Part shown: positions 43,453 to 52,461 of the stretch, in pieces
Layout of the letters: the number at the start of each line of letters is the position of its first letter
Numbering within the stretch: the first letter of the stretch is position 1
NCBI RefSeq assembly: GCF_000969985.1
Contig: NZ_CP009526.1
Coordinates: forward strand, 2,046,001 to 2,110,000
Reading direction: 5' to 3'
Length of the DNA stretch: 64,000 nt
Source: Methanosarcina barkeri str. Wiesmoor
Lineage (GTDB): Archaea; Halobacteriota; Methanosarcinia; Methanosarcinales; Methanosarcinaceae
Notes under the pieces: model-generated
Told to the model about the DNA's origin: nothing
Seen by the model: only the letters and a program-made list of their open reading frames with translations
The model's database searches: none
Program-made: the position numbers and the translations under genes

Positions 43453-43665
43453 ATGACCTCTTATTGCAAGAAAACCCATGGAGTTCCGGCGTTATTTTCT
43501 TTTTTCATTCCTGGTCTGGGACAGCTTGTAAAGGGACAAGTATCCAAAGCAGTTGGTATCTGGGTAGCCCTGCTAATCAGTCTGTTTATGAGCGTCATCG
43601 GAATCGGATTCTTAATTGGAATGGTTGTCTGGATAGCACAGATCTACGACGCCTATAATGCATGA
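43453..43665 (+). CDS. TM2-domain-like small membrane protein (copy 1)
   Basis: 70 residues. A short polar start (MTSYCKKTHGVPAL) leads into two TM helices around the conserved turn SFFIPGLGQLVKGQVSKAVG, ending IAQIYDAYNA. This is the TM2-like/DUF5683-type fold of small membrane proteins. The ribosome-binding site is aaaggatgg. It has a paralogue 270 bp downstream. The function is unknown. Confidence 0.85.
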   Translation: MTSYCKKTHGVPALFSFFIPGLGQLVKGQVSKAVGIWVALLISLFMSVIGIGFLIGMVVWIAQIYDAYNA

Positions 43666-43691
43666 AAAACAGGTTAAGAAACTTTTATTAT

Positions 43692-43795
43692 AGATGTTTA
43701 ATTCTTTTTTGAGAATGTTTAATTCTTTATATAGAATATTTAATTTTTTTTATAAAATGTTTAATTCTTTATATAGAGTGTTTAATTCTTTTTAA
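43692..43795. repeat. AT-rich repeat of about 21-25 bp, 5 copies
   Basis: Copies of tgtttaattcttt with variable atatagaat extension between the two TM2-like genes. The T tracts can also serve as terminators for the first gene. Confidence 0.8.
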
Positions 43796-43933
43796 AAGGT
43801 CTATTTTTAGAGAGGGATTTTTAGAGAGGGACTGTTTAAAAGGAAAAGATTTTTTATGTTAAAGGGAAAGGTCTTTTTATGTTAAACTATTTATATTCAC
43901 CTCCTTATTAAGTACTTAAAGAAGGTAAGTTCT

Positions 43934-44140
43934 ATGAACTATTGCAGAACACACGGAATTCCAGCCTTATTTTCATTTTTCTTCCCTGGCCTGGGCCAGC
44001 TTGTAAAAGGACATCTTTTCAAGGCACTGGGCATCTGGATAGCCTTCATTATCACAGGGACAATGCATATTTTCGGGGCTGGATTTTTATTATGGCCAAT
44101 TATATGGGTCTGGCAGCTCTACGATGCCTATAATGCCTGA
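43934..44140 (+). CDS. TM2-domain-like small membrane protein (copy 2)
   Basis: 68 residues. MNYCRTHGIPALFSFFFPGL, then GQLVKGHLFKALGIWIAF and a second helix ending WQLYDAYNA. It is clearly a duplicate of the gene at 43453-43665; the Cys4, THG, PGLGQLVKG and YDAYNA positions are kept. Start supported by aaagaaggtaag. A lateral pair of such proteins may form homo- or hetero-oligomers (inference). Confidence 0.85.
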   Translation: MNYCRTHGIPALFSFFFPGLGQLVKGHLFKALGIWIAFIITGTMHIFGAGFLLWPIIWVWQLYDAYNA

Positions 44141-44289
44141 ATAAAAACATACTTGAAGCAATCTTTAAAGGATAATTTTGAAAGGATAAAACGAGTGTAT
44201 AGTAAGCTAAGTTACTTAGCTATACATCAAAATTTTTCTAAAACTCAGAGAATGTAATTCTATATTGTAACTATTCAATGTATATTTAG

Positions 44290-44554
44290 CGTCGTTCCTT
44301 GAGCGCCGCGAGAATACCCTCTAAAACCAGTAAACCATTCTTTCTTATTGTGGAAATATATGCACTAATTCTGCAGAAAGCTTTCGTTTTCCTCGTCTTT
44401 CAGGATTTAGAGAAGGTGGATTTTCTTCAATTCCTTCCGCGATTACAGCATTGAACCTTTTTTCTAATGCCTTAACTTGTTCAAAATCCAGATCTTTGAT
44501 CTGCCCTTTGCACTCATCAGTATACTTTTTCATTTCAGATAACAGCTCATTCAT
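44290..44554 (-). pseudogene. IS66-type transposase fragment
   Basis: The 69-codon frame at 44345-44554 reads CKGQIKDLDFEQVKALEKRF, then NAVIAEGIEENPPSLNPERR and GKRKLS, which matches the region before the last catalytic Glu of IS66 transposases (NPP, RGK-K). The frame then breaks and more IS66-like text (NKKEWFTGF) may follow to 44290. No ends of the element are visible. Confidence 0.65.
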
Positions 44555-44720
44555 ATCTTTAGTCTATTGCTGTTTATAATTCTCTTTAATTCCAGTAAGG
44601 GAAGAAAACGGTTCATTTTATATCCAATTTTTCTTCGGAAAAAGGAAAAATTGTGTAGCCTTAACAAGGCTACCTGAATAGTTACTTTTATTCTTTAATT
44701 TGAGTATTGGTTCGGTTCTC

Positions 44721-45194
44721 TCAGTAATCTATCTTATTCTCGGACTCTTCCCATGCTTTAAAAGCCTTCAAGGCCTCTTTCCTTAGGAGCTGCCGGAACT
44801 CTATATTTCTCTCCTGAAGAGGGCGTGCGATCTCACTATAAATAAGAGAATCTGCAAAGCCAATTTTTTGAGCGTCAGATGCTGTATTGGCAAAAACGAC
44901 TTTACCAATTCTGGCCCAATAAATTGCCCCAAGGCACATTGGGCAGGGCTCACAGGAAGCATAGATAGTACAGCCGCTGAGATCAAAAGTCTCGAGTTTC
45001 CGGGCTGCTTCTCTTATTACATTTATCTCGGCATGGGCCGTAGGGTCATTAAGTGCAGTAACCATGTTGCAGCTCTCTGCAAGGATTTCCCCGTTTCTGA
45101 CGATTACTGCCCCAAAAGGGCCTCCTCCTTTCTTGACATTCTCAAGGGAAAGTTCGATTGCCCGTTTCATAAATAAAAAATCATTATCTGACAT
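44721..45194 (-). CDS. Cytidine/deoxycytidylate-deaminase-fold nucleobase deaminase, probably guanine deaminase
   Basis: 157 residues. Zinc-site motifs are TAHAEINVI (His54, Glu56) and ASCEPCPMCLGAIYW (Cys84, Cys87). The neighbouring residues, FGAVIVRNG at 27-35, and a C-terminal ending with W and Y resemble bacterial GuaD-type guanine deaminases more than tRNA adenosine deaminases; substrate cannot be settled by eye. Cytoplasmic. No operon partner. Confidence 0.88.
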   Translation of the reverse strand: MSDNDFLFMKRAIELSLENVKKGGGPFGAVIVRNGEILAESCNMVTALNDPTAHAEINVIREAARKLETFDLSGCTIYASCEPCPMCLGAIYWARIGKVVFANTASDAQKIGFADSLIYSEIARPLQERNIEFRQLLRKEALKAFKAWEESENKIDY

Positions 45195-45393
45195 TTTTGA
45201 TCGCTCTTATGGTCTTATCTTCTCGATATTTTTATTCAAAAGTACACAGTCCCTCTTTGAGAAGTAACTATAATTATATATTTATAAATAGACTGGTTTT
45301 ACAGGAAAATCCTTAAGTATAGATTTATTCAATAATATCAAACGATTATTAAACAATTGTTAAAGATTAAATAATTCAGTTGGAGTGAGAAAT

Positions 45394-45663
45394 TTGGCAA
45401 AAAAGCAATTTACTGCTGACGAAGCAAAAACAGTTGGGGAACAGATTGGAATAAAATGGGATAAGTTTGATGTTGACCAGTTCCGCAGAGGTATGGATGT
45501 CGAGCTCGAACATGGAACCCAGGATCCCTTAACAAATGTTACTAACGACGATCCCATAATGACAGGAAAAATCGCCCTGGCTCATCTGAACGAATTTCCT
45601 GATTACTATGACAGGTTGGAGGAAATGGAAGAAGAAGCTGAGAAATTCTGGGAAAATAAGTAA
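45394..45663 (+). CDS. DUF5661 family protein
   Basis: 89 residues from TTG at 45394; the GTG at 45385 lies within the ggagtga ribosome-binding site, so TTG is preferred. Text: KKQFTADEAKTVGEQIGIKW, FRRGMDVELEHGTQDPLTNV and KIALAHLNEFPDYYDRLEEM. The HGTxDPxTNVTNDD and HLNEFPDYY stretches are those of DUF5661. Small, acidic, soluble. Role unknown. Confidence 0.8.
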   Translation: MAKKQFTADEAKTVGEQIGIKWDKFDVDQFRRGMDVELEHGTQDPLTNVTNDDPIMTGKIALAHLNEFPDYYDRLEEMEEEAEKFWENK

Positions 45664-45978
45664 ATACTGAGCTTCATAATCTTGTTTTTATTTTTTACTT
45701 AATAATTTTATTTGGCATGAAAATCCGTGAAAATAATTCTCTTCACGTACACTCTCCTTCCTTTTTTTTCATTTAGAATATAACTAATAGAATTACTTTT
45801 ATCAACTCACATTTTAATAATTCGATTCTTTACACTATTGAAAGTTGCTTGCATCATAGTACCATACAACTTTCGGAATCAGACACCATTTTTGGAACCA
45901 GATACCACCATCTCTTCATGTTTATGGGTCTTACCTCACTATATCTTCATATACCAGCTTGTGCCATAGCCAGAGCAT
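45664..45978. other. Spacer
   Basis: AT-rich with T tracts after the DUF5661 gene. A short duplicated word (accagataccaccat and cagacaccattt) lies near 45880. No gene. Confidence 0.4.
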
Positions 45979-46755
45979 ATGGCGAGCTACAAAACCCTTG
46001 TGAAAGATGTCATCAAAAAAGCTGACGTCCTTCTTGAAGTAATAGATGCCAGGTTTCCTGACGAGACCCAAAACAGCGAAGTTGAACGCGAGATAATCCG
46101 CTTGAACAAACCTTTCATTATAGTAATTAACAAATCCGACCTTGTATCAAGAGAAAAACTTGAAAAAACCAAAGCCCGCCTTTTAAGAATTGCACCTGTA
46201 GTTTTTGTTTCCAGCAAGGACAGGTCAGGAACAACGATGCTGAGGCATCAGATCCTTGAGTCGGCTGCTATAAAAGCCGGTATAAAAGGGCAGGATATCC
46301 TGGTAGGCACTCTGGGCTATCCCAATGTTGGCAAATCTTCAGTAATCAACGGCGTTACAGGCCGACACCGAGCAAGCACGTCTTCTGTATCCGGCCACAC
46401 GAAAGGCGTCCAGCATGTGAATGCAGGCTCACACATTATGTTTATCGATACTCCTGGAGTGATTCCCTTTGATGAAAAAGATGAGTATCTGCAGGGCCTG
46501 CTCGGAATCAAGGATGTAACTCATCTTAAAGACAAGATCGGTGTCGCCCTGAAGATAATTGAAAAAATGCTTTCCGAAAATAAAGTGTCTCTTGAGTCCT
46601 TCTATAGTATCACAATCAAAGATGAGACTGCCTATGATGCACTTGAACTGATAGGCAAACAGTGTAATTTCCTGCAAAAGAAAGGTGAAGTGGATGAAAA
46701 CCGGACTGCTACCAGAATAATCAATGACTGGCAAAACGGGCTACTGCTTATATAA
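45979..46755 (+). CDS. Circularly permuted GTPase (YlqF/YawG family)
   Basis: 258 residues. GTPase motifs come in permuted order: G4 NKSDL at 51-55, the G5-like SSK at 78-80, G1 GYPNVGKSSV at 113-122, then G3 DTPG at 157-160. This order defines the MMR1/HSR1-RbgA group, which acts in assembly of the large ribosomal subunit. The C-terminal 90 residues are helical. The family link to ribosome assembly is established; the archaeal target is not. Confidence 0.9.
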   Translation: MASYKTLVKDVIKKADVLLEVIDARFPDETQNSEVEREIIRLNKPFIIVINKSDLVSREKLEKTKARLLRIAPVVFVSSKDRSGTTMLRHQILESAAIKAGIKGQDILVGTLGYPNVGKSSVINGVTGRHRASTSSVSGHTKGVQHVNAGSHIMFIDTPGVIPFDEKDEYLQGLLGIKDVTHLKDKIGVALKIIEKMLSENKVSLESFYSITIKDETAYDALELIGKQCNFLQKKGEVDENRTATRIINDWQNGLLLI

Positions 46756-46921
46756 GAAAATTGAATGAGCTTCTGATCAAAGAACAAATTTGTCCAGGTT
46801 CCAGGTTACAGTTTTTCCAGGGAGCAGGATCACATAGAAAGGCTCTGTTTATCCTGAACTTGGACGAGATTGTTCCGTAAATATCTCCGGTATAGAATAC
46901 GATATTTTTAGTGAATGGTGA

Positions 46922-46978
46922 CAGGCAGGATGAACAGGCAGGACGAACAGGCAGGACGAACAGGCAGGACGAACAGGT
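46922..46978. repeat. 13-bp tandem repeat, 4 copies
   Basis: aacaggcaggacg in tandem, just beyond the stop of the THEP1 gene on the opposite strand. A short frame through it encodes only repeats (DEQAGRTGRTNRQ) and is not a gene. Confidence 0.85.
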
Positions 46979-46997
46979 AGGGCTAGAAGGCTCGGTT

Positions 46998-47522
46998 TCA
47001 CCTCATTTCTCTGAAGCGATTTGCAATTTTTCCAGGCAGACCATCCCGGTTTTTCTCATTAACCACCAAAACCTCAAATTCTCTCCTCATCCTCTGAACC
47101 AGCTGGTGACTGCTTGACCGATGCAGCACTGCAAGAACAGGTTTATCGGATTCCAGGACTACTTTAACTGCCGAAACAAAAGCTTCGGATTTGAGCTCCA
47201 TGGTCCCGACCTCATCGATGACTATCAGGTCACAGTCCATGGCGCTCCTGAGAGCATTTGCCCCGATTTTTTCAAGGTCTTCCAGGTTAACGTGATATTT
47301 TCCAACCCTCGGCCCACTTTCTCTGATGCTTCCCAGGACTCCAGTTTTTCCAGTAGCAAGGTCCATGATCGAAAAACCTTCCCTCTGTCCTTCTTTCCGG
47401 ATTTCTGCAGTCTGGATGCCGCCTATTTTAAAGCCAGGCTGATCAGCAAGTTTTTCAGCAGCTTTTGCCACAACTGTTGATTTTCCAATACCCGGAATAC
47501 CAGTTACTGCGATTCTCAGCAT
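46998..47522 (-). CDS. THEP1-type nucleoside-triphosphatase
   Basis: 174 residues from the ATG at 47522 (MLRIAVTGIPGIGKST); ten in-frame codons upstream are not family-like. Walker A GIPGIGKST at 8-16 and Walker B DLIVIDEVGTMELKS define the archaeal/bacterial THEP1 family, which hydrolyses NTPs to NDPs in vitro. Cytoplasmic monomer. Biological role unclear in the family. Confidence 0.92.
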   Translation of the reverse strand: MLRIAVTGIPGIGKSTVVAKAAEKLADQPGFKIGGIQTAEIRKEGQREGFSIMDLATGKTGVLGSIRESGPRVGKYHVNLEDLEKIGANALRSAMDCDLIVIDEVGTMELKSEAFVSAVKVVLESDKPVLAVLHRSSSHQLVQRMRREFEVLVVNEKNRDGLPGKIANRFREMR

Positions 47523-47611
47523 GATATCTTTCGTCCCCCATTGTTTTCCCATTTCCCAGAAAAATATAACTTGATTTTACTTAAATTAGCCAGCAGTGAG
47601 GTTTTTACATT

Positions 47612-47738
47612 GAGCTCATCCCAAAACTAATTTTATTTTCACATAAAAAGAGTTTCAGAACCTTCTATGATCTTAAACTCGATTGTTCATTAGGAATTTG
47701 AAATTCAAAGAAGCGATTTTGAGTTTTGGGATAAGCTC
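47612..47738. mobile_element. Palindromic MITE-like element (copy 2)
   Basis: 127 bp, from gagctcatcccaaaactaat to gagttttgggataagctc. The ends pair over about 17 bases and match the IS termini at 5892-6749. It lies 90 bp upstream of the IS-free THEP1 start and 105 bp before a small coiled-coil gene. Confidence 0.8.
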
Positions 47739-47842
47739 GTTGATTATATAAATGATTGCAGAATATACAAAAAGAATATACAGAAATACACATCAAAAGC
47801 TTCTATTAATCTAACCTGTAAATATATACGGGGGTTGAAATC

Positions 47843-47998
47843 ATGACTACAGACCAAGAAATTCTTGCCAGATTACAAGAGATCGAGAAGAGAATGGAAA
47901 AGATGGAAGTTGCACTCGAAAACATAAACAATATCCTGAAAAAGGTCGAGCAAAATACCTATTTCGGGTGCTATATGCCGGAGGAGAAGATGGAGTGA
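47843..47998 (+). CDS. 51-residue coiled-coil protein between two MITE copies
   Basis: ATG at 47843 after gggggttgaaa. The text TDQEILARLQEIEKRMEKME, then VALENINNILKKVEQ is a heptad coiled coil, followed by YFGCYMPEEKME. MITE-like elements flank it at 47612-47738 and 48012-48153, so the pair could have moved it (inference). No family recognised. Confidence 0.6.
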   Translation: MTTDQEILARLQEIEKRMEKMEVALENINNILKKVEQNTYFGCYMPEEKME

Positions 47999-48011
47999 AG
48001 AGATAAAGAGA

Positions 48012-48153
48012 GAGCTTATCCCAAAACCAGCTTTATACTTAAAATTGATAAAAGTTTCAGAACAATTCCCTGTGATCAAAACGTGATCAAAAACTCATTG
48101 ATTATTCTGAATTCCAGATTCGGATAAGTAGTTTTGAGTTATGGAATAGGCTC
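48012..48153. mobile_element. Palindromic MITE-like element (copy 3)
   Basis: 142 bp, from gagcttatcccaaaaccagc to gagttatggaataggctc. The right half is the inverted counterpart of the left arm of copy 1 at 3451-3630 (attattctgaattccaga against tctgaattctgtattcc). It begins 13 bp after the coiled-coil gene. Confidence 0.78.
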
Positions 48154-48202
48154 AGAGATAAATTTATAAATTTTCCAGATATTACTTTTTTGAAGCCCCT
48201 CT

Positions 48203-48301
48203 GTTGAATCGGTTGATGTTGTTCCGAGAAAGAAAAAAGGTGTCTTAAGATTGTTTTTGTCCCGCGTCGAGAAGCGGCTGGAAATTACCGGCTTTGATTG
48301 A
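48203..48301 (+). pseudogene. Coding-like relic, basic C-terminus
   Basis: Open frame with VESVDVVPRKKKGVLRLFLS, then RVEKRLEITGFD and a stop. No start. It could be the end of a lost gene. Family not recognised. Confidence 0.25.
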
Positions 48302-48426
48302 ATGAAAGCTAAAATTTTTTCCGTCCTGAGATAATTGAGGTAAAATATCGGGTTTTTGGCAGGAGATAGCTTTTTTTCTATTTTACTATGAATTCATTTT
48401 TTTCAGTCTGAGTTTTATTAATTCCA

Positions 48427-48552
48427 GGTGAATCTCTAGATGACATATTTGATTCAACGTATTGGAATTTGACAAAAGGAGAATATATCCTTAATGCCAT
48501 GTATGACACCACCTCTCCATATGAAGATATAAAAAGCCCTATGGATTGGTAG
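48427..48552 (+). pseudogene. Coding-like relic, secreted-protein style
   Basis: Open frame ending at 48552: GESLDDIFDSTYWNLTKGEY, then ILNAMYDTTSPYEDIKSPMD. The Asn/Thr/Tyr-rich text is like archaeal surface proteins. No start codon fits. The antisense frame at 48378-48575 is less protein-like. Confidence 0.3.
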
Positions 48553-49165
48553 GACAAACTCCAATAATGTAACAATAATTGTGGAGTGAATTACAAGGGC
48601 TCAGTTCTTTACTTAGCGTCTGGAACTTGAGCATATTGTCACTAAGGTTATGGAAGACTGATCTGAAACACAGATTATTTATAAAGAGAATGTAAGAAGG
48701 GCTTTAGCCGCTTGCACCCAGCTAAGAAAAAGCAAAACCGTACGTATACAGGATATCTAAAGTTCTCAGCCAGCTCGTCTAAAGATTATTCCCAACATAG
48801 TCAACTTTTCTTTTCCTCTTTTCTCTGGGAAAGACCGCTCTGAGAAACAATTCTCTTGACCCGAAGACCACTTTTTATTTACTGGTAATTATAAGCGCAA
48901 AGATAGAATGTAAGATACTCAAAGATACCAATAGGTGAGAGGTTTACAGACAGTAATGTTAGTGAGCTGTTACCCAGAATCATTAGTGAGCTGTTACCCA
49001 GAATCACAAAATCATTTATACAAATAATTGATGGCTGATACAGAAAGGCTTTAAAAACACTCGAATCGTATGAAGGGAAACTTTCAACTACGGTTTCTGG
49101 GGGAGAAAGGAGGGGCAATAATCCTCCCGACTTGCCCGACAAATAAAACTTAAAGCTACTTCTTA
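48553..49165. other. Spacer with short duplication
   Basis: A 23-base word (attagtgagctgttacccag and onward) is duplicated at 48957 and 48981. The minus-strand frame 48879-49142 crosses it but lacks a recognisable family, and I do not call it. Confidence 0.4.
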
Positions 49166-49819
49166 TCAGTCAAGTAATATTAGGGTATAAGGTGAAGGTG
49201 CAGTATTATTTAAGGGAAATTTCTGTAGTGGAGTGTTGAGTCTATCGAGGGTTTTATCCATCCTGATACCAAGTCCCATAAGACATGGCCTGCGGAGAGT
49301 TGGATGATGGCATGGCCCTTTATCCCTGGCGCAATTTACATTTGAGTAGTCGCTTGTTGCACACCATGTGCACATGCCTGGAAAGGTTGCAAGAGCAGTA
49401 TTATAGCCAAGGGTCCAGGCAAGTTTTTCAAGCTCCAGGACTCCGGGCTGAATTATCTCTTTACGGTCTTTCATTATTGTTTTCATGTTGTTCTGGAACT
49501 GTTGTTTTACAGTCTCGTCTTTGGGAGGTTCGACGGAGTATTTCAAGAAATTCTCACTGGCTTCCCGGGAAAAAATATTATCTGATTTCCATTCGACAAG
49601 AAGAGTCCATTCGTAATCTGCAAGCATCTTTTTAAACTCATCTACTGTAGGGACGAAGGGAGGGCACACTCGGCTTCCATAACCGTTGCATCCGAAAATG
49701 CACTTTAAAACAGTTCGGTCTTCAACCACGATGTCCACTGCTGGAATGAGCCTTATGTTACTTGCCCCCAGTTCTTTTGCTTTTTCTTCCAGTTTTCTGT
49801 AGTTTTCGTCGTTTATCAT
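49166..49819 (-). CDS. DUF2284 family metal-binding protein
   Basis: 217 residues from the ATG at 49819 after aaggagtaaaagt; the in-frame upstream stretch encodes a repeat and is left out. Cysteines fall in the family pattern: KCIFGCNGYGSRVCPPFVPT near the start, TFPGMCTWCATSDYSNVNCA, KGPCHHPTLRRPCLMGLGIR later. DUF2284 proteins are predicted metal-binding (Fe-S or zinc) and are common in methanogens and anaerobes. Substrate unknown. Confidence 0.9.
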   Translation of the reverse strand: MINDENYRKLEEKAKELGASNIRLIPAVDIVVEDRTVLKCIFGCNGYGSRVCPPFVPTVDEFKKMLADYEWTLLVEWKSDNIFSREASENFLKYSVEPPKDETVKQQFQNNMKTIMKDRKEIIQPGVLELEKLAWTLGYNTALATFPGMCTWCATSDYSNVNCARDKGPCHHPTLRRPCLMGLGIRMDKTLDRLNTPLQKFPLNNTAPSPYTLILLD

Positions 49820-49919
49820 ACTTTTACTCCTTATTTCAAAAGCCTGATAGTTTTGCGATATAATGTGATCACAAAGTAATGGGAAAACAGATTTTATTTG
49901 CATTATTTTATTTACATCA

Positions 49920-49972
49920 GTACTGCGATTGTGCTGCGATTGTGCTGCGATTGTGCTGCGATTGTACTGCAA
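49920..49972. repeat. 11-bp tandem repeat, 4-5 copies
   Basis: tgtgctgcgat repeated head to tail in the leader of the DUF2284 gene. Confidence 0.88.
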
Positions 49973-50169
49973 TTCTGAAATAGTTCATAAAACTTGACTT
50001 TTGAACTGATCCGCAGATCACGGATTTTCTTTGGAAATGAGGAACCGATTTTGGAATCGAAGCACTAAGAAAAAGGAAAGACAATCTTTACTTTGTTTTT
50101 GCAAAGTAAAGAAATGTTCAGATTTTTCATTTTTATGATTTTATTTATATAGGAATTACCTAACTTTTT

Positions 50170-50304
50170 TCACTCTTTCTTTGCTTTCTTCTGCAAGCAT
50201 TCTTCCGCAAGCATAACTTTCTTACCGCAGAGATCACATGTTCCTTCGTCAGTAATACCTGGCTGCCTTGGAGCCTCTCCTCCACAAATTCCGCACTTTA
50301 CCAT
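50170..50304 (-). CDS. 44-residue zinc-ribbon protein
   Basis: ATG at 50304 follows a perfect ribosome-binding site (aaaggaggtgac). Text: MVKCGICGGEAPRQPGITDE, then GTCDLCGKKVMLAEECLQKK and a basic tail. Two CxxC knuckles at 4-7 and 23-26 frame a short loop, and one extra Cys lies in the helix. The strong site and clean motif support a real, perhaps abundant, small protein. Function unknown. Confidence 0.75.
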   Translation of the reverse strand: MVKCGICGGEAPRQPGITDEGTCDLCGKKVMLAEECLQKKAKKE

Positions 50305-50491
50305 GAAGTCACCTCCTTTTTTTCAATTTTGGGCGCCCTTTGTATATTAATTATACATCAGTTATGATTATATACTTAATCGTCATTAGAATGTATTAAG
50401 TGTGTTGGTATGACTCTGAGAGTTAAAAGAAGATACAAAAATAAAGTTAAAACTTTAAAAACGAACGAAAATAAATTTGTGGAGTTTAAGA

Positions 50492-51340
50492 ATGGGAGTA
50501 GAAAATGATATTAAAGAAAAATATCCTGTAAGCCCAGTAGCGTCAGAGGATCAGAAAATAGCAGAAATGAAAGCTGTTAGGGAGAAACTTTCCGAGATAC
50601 ATAATGACATTAAGAAAATAATTGAACGTTCAAACAAACTTTACTTCGAAGCTGCTCTTGAAAGCTCAAGACGTGAGTATTCGAGTACTATTCTTAATCA
50701 TCTCCTCGAAGACATAGAAACTGGACTTGAACGCAATATGGTGAAAAAGTGCCCTGAGAAAATAAATTGCACTTCAGCGTTTACGTCTCTCCTGCAGCAG
50801 AATGCAGAACTCATTAAACATGGTAAAGTCGATGACAATCTAATTTCGAACAATAGAAAAAAATTAGATGAATTAAGATGTGGAGCTCCTTTTAGTAAAT
50901 GTGAGCAGTGTTTTTCTGAAGTTTCAAGCCTCTTCACTAAACAGGTCAATCTTATGCGTTCTATGCGGATTTACTCAGATAGCCAGGAGCACAAATCCAA
51001 TATTTCGTCCATAAAAACTGATACCATTATGAGTGAGATACTGGAACCGATTTCAAATAACCATCGTCTGGAAATTCTAAAGGCAGTTTCATTCGAAATG
51101 AAAAGTTTCTCTGCTTTCTCTGAACTGACAAGCCTTAGAGGAGGAAACTTGCTTTTTCACCTTCAGAAACTTTTAGACAACGGTTTGATTCTGCAGATGC
51201 ATGAAAGAGGCGATTATATGATTACTGATAAAGGATTAAAAATTCTACAAGGCTTACAAGAAATCTATTCTTCACTCCAAAATTCACCGATACAGAATAC
51301 AGAAGATATTCTTCAGGAAGAGAAAAAAATCAAGATTTAA
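50492..51340 (+). CDS. Winged-helix transcriptional regulator (ArsR-like) with N-terminal helical domain
   Basis: 282 residues from the ATG at 50492; a TTG five codons upstream is less likely. Residues 1 to about 170 are helical with several cysteines (KKCPEKINCTSAF, LRCGAPFSKCEQCFSEVS) that could form a metal site. From about 185 a winged helix reads EPISNNHRLEILKAVSFEMK, SELTSLRGGNLLFHLQKLLD and NGLILQMHERGDYMITDKGL. Such regulators are numerous in Methanosarcina. Target and signal unknown; redox or metal sensing is inferred from the cysteines. Confidence 0.85.
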   Translation: MGVENDIKEKYPVSPVASEDQKIAEMKAVREKLSEIHNDIKKIIERSNKLYFEAALESSRREYSSTILNHLLEDIETGLERNMVKKCPEKINCTSAFTSLLQQNAELIKHGKVDDNLISNNRKKLDELRCGAPFSKCEQCFSEVSSLFTKQVNLMRSMRIYSDSQEHKSNISSIKTDTIMSEILEPISNNHRLEILKAVSFEMKSFSAFSELTSLRGGNLLFHLQKLLDNGLILQMHERGDYMITDKGLKILQGLQEIYSSLQNSPIQNTEDILQEEKKIKI

Positions 51341-51417
51341 TTCTTTAATTCCGACCTGCATGTTTCCCAGAACCATGGAGAGAAAATAATATATACTTCG
51401 AACTTGTCAGGGGAAGT

Positions 51418-51891
51418 ATGCTGGTTACTTCTTCTCGCAAACCTTCTGCAAGAACCAGGACACTTTGCAAGTTGCTTTCGCGGTTTATAGCTGGCAGATG
51501 TATGACGCGCGGAAAAATGGGCATGCAGGAACTTCTGGAGTTTGCGGAGGGTGGGCCTCTCATAGTCATAGGAGAGTACCATGGAAATCCTGGGGAACTC
51601 AGCTTTTACGACGAAGCCGGAGAGCTCCTGTTCTCACTCAGGTTTACGGACTGGTACTCTAAGGAACTTGATTCCTATTGGTTTTCCGGTATCGAACCCA
51701 AGCTCGCAGGTCAGGGAGAGATTGCTGAAGCTTTTAAGGTTTTTTTCCATTTTCAAAGGGTTGAAAATGATAAAATTGATCAACTTCCCCCAAGTTCCAC
51801 TTTAATAGTGGTTGGGGAAAATGATATAGATTTTATGGGCAGTGGGAAGTCCCTTTTTAAGCTTAATCTCCGAGGTTTTAAAAAGTACTGA
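51418..51891 (+). CDS. Brix-domain (IMP4-like) ribosome biogenesis protein
   Basis: 157 residues. [40 protein letters not shown] and [20 protein letters not shown] fit the archaeal single-Brix protein, the ancestor of eukaryotic Imp4/Rpf2. It likely acts in rRNA processing or subunit assembly. Ribosome-binding site ggggaag. Pcc1 follows 160 bp downstream, a neighbourhood known for archaea. Confidence 0.92.
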   Translation: MLVTSSRKPSARTRTLCKLLSRFIAGRCMTRGKMGMQELLEFAEGGPLIVIGEYHGNPGELSFYDEAGELLFSLRFTDWYSKELDSYWFSGIEPKLAGQGEIAEAFKVFFHFQRVENDKIDQLPPSSTLIVVGENDIDFMGSGKSLFKLNLRGFKKY

Positions 51892-52053
51892 CCTCTAAAC
51901 CCTTATATTTAAAGCAGAATTTTATAACTAGATTTTTTATGATAAGAATCTTTTATGATAAGAATCTTAAGGAAATTCTCATAGGAAGTTGGAAACCTAT
52001 TTTTTCCTTACTTACCTCAATACATACAAAGAAAATTTACCAGGAGGGATTCC

Positions 52054-52305
52054 TTGAAACTTTTCTCAGAATTTATTTTTGAAACTGAAACTGCAGAAAC
52101 GATCTACAGGGCGCTCCTGCCCGAACTCGATGACAACTTTTCACAAAGGTCTGCAATAGACCTGTCTCTTGAGGATGCAAATAAGCTGGTACTCAGCGTA
52201 AAAGCTGAAGATGTGGTTTCTCTGCGTTCAGCACTGAATACCTGGTTCAGGCTTATCCAGATTGCACAGGAAGTCCTTGAAACCACATATGAAGTCAGTT
52301 GTTAG
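52054..52305 (+). CDS. pcc1: KEOPS complex subunit Pcc1
   Basis: 83 residues, TTG start after ccaggagg. Text: FSEFIFETETAETIYRALLP, SQRSAIDLSLEDANKLVLSV and SLRSALNTWFRLIQIAQEVL. Pcc1 dimerises and joins Kae1, Bud32 and Cgi121 for t6A modification of tRNA. The other subunits are not in this window. The region after the stop has the common palindrome ccttttcaaaaaaggcttg. Confidence 0.9.
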   Translation: MKLFSEFIFETETAETIYRALLPELDDNFSQRSAIDLSLEDANKLVLSVKAEDVVSLRSALNTWFRLIQIAQEVLETTYEVSC

Positions 52306-52461
52306 TCCTCCAACCCTTTTCAAAAAAGGCTTGACCGAAAACCTCAGCAACGGCGAGATCAACATCGTAATGGTTGCTTCTCAACGACTGCAGAATAACG
52401 CTTGTGTTCAAAAGAGCTGGTTTACAAATACGGACGCAGATGTTTTCTTTTTTATGTAGTT

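Noticed and set aside
48879-49142. 87-codon minus-strand frame
   Set aside because: Crosses a 23-base duplication, has no family pattern and no ribosome-binding site.
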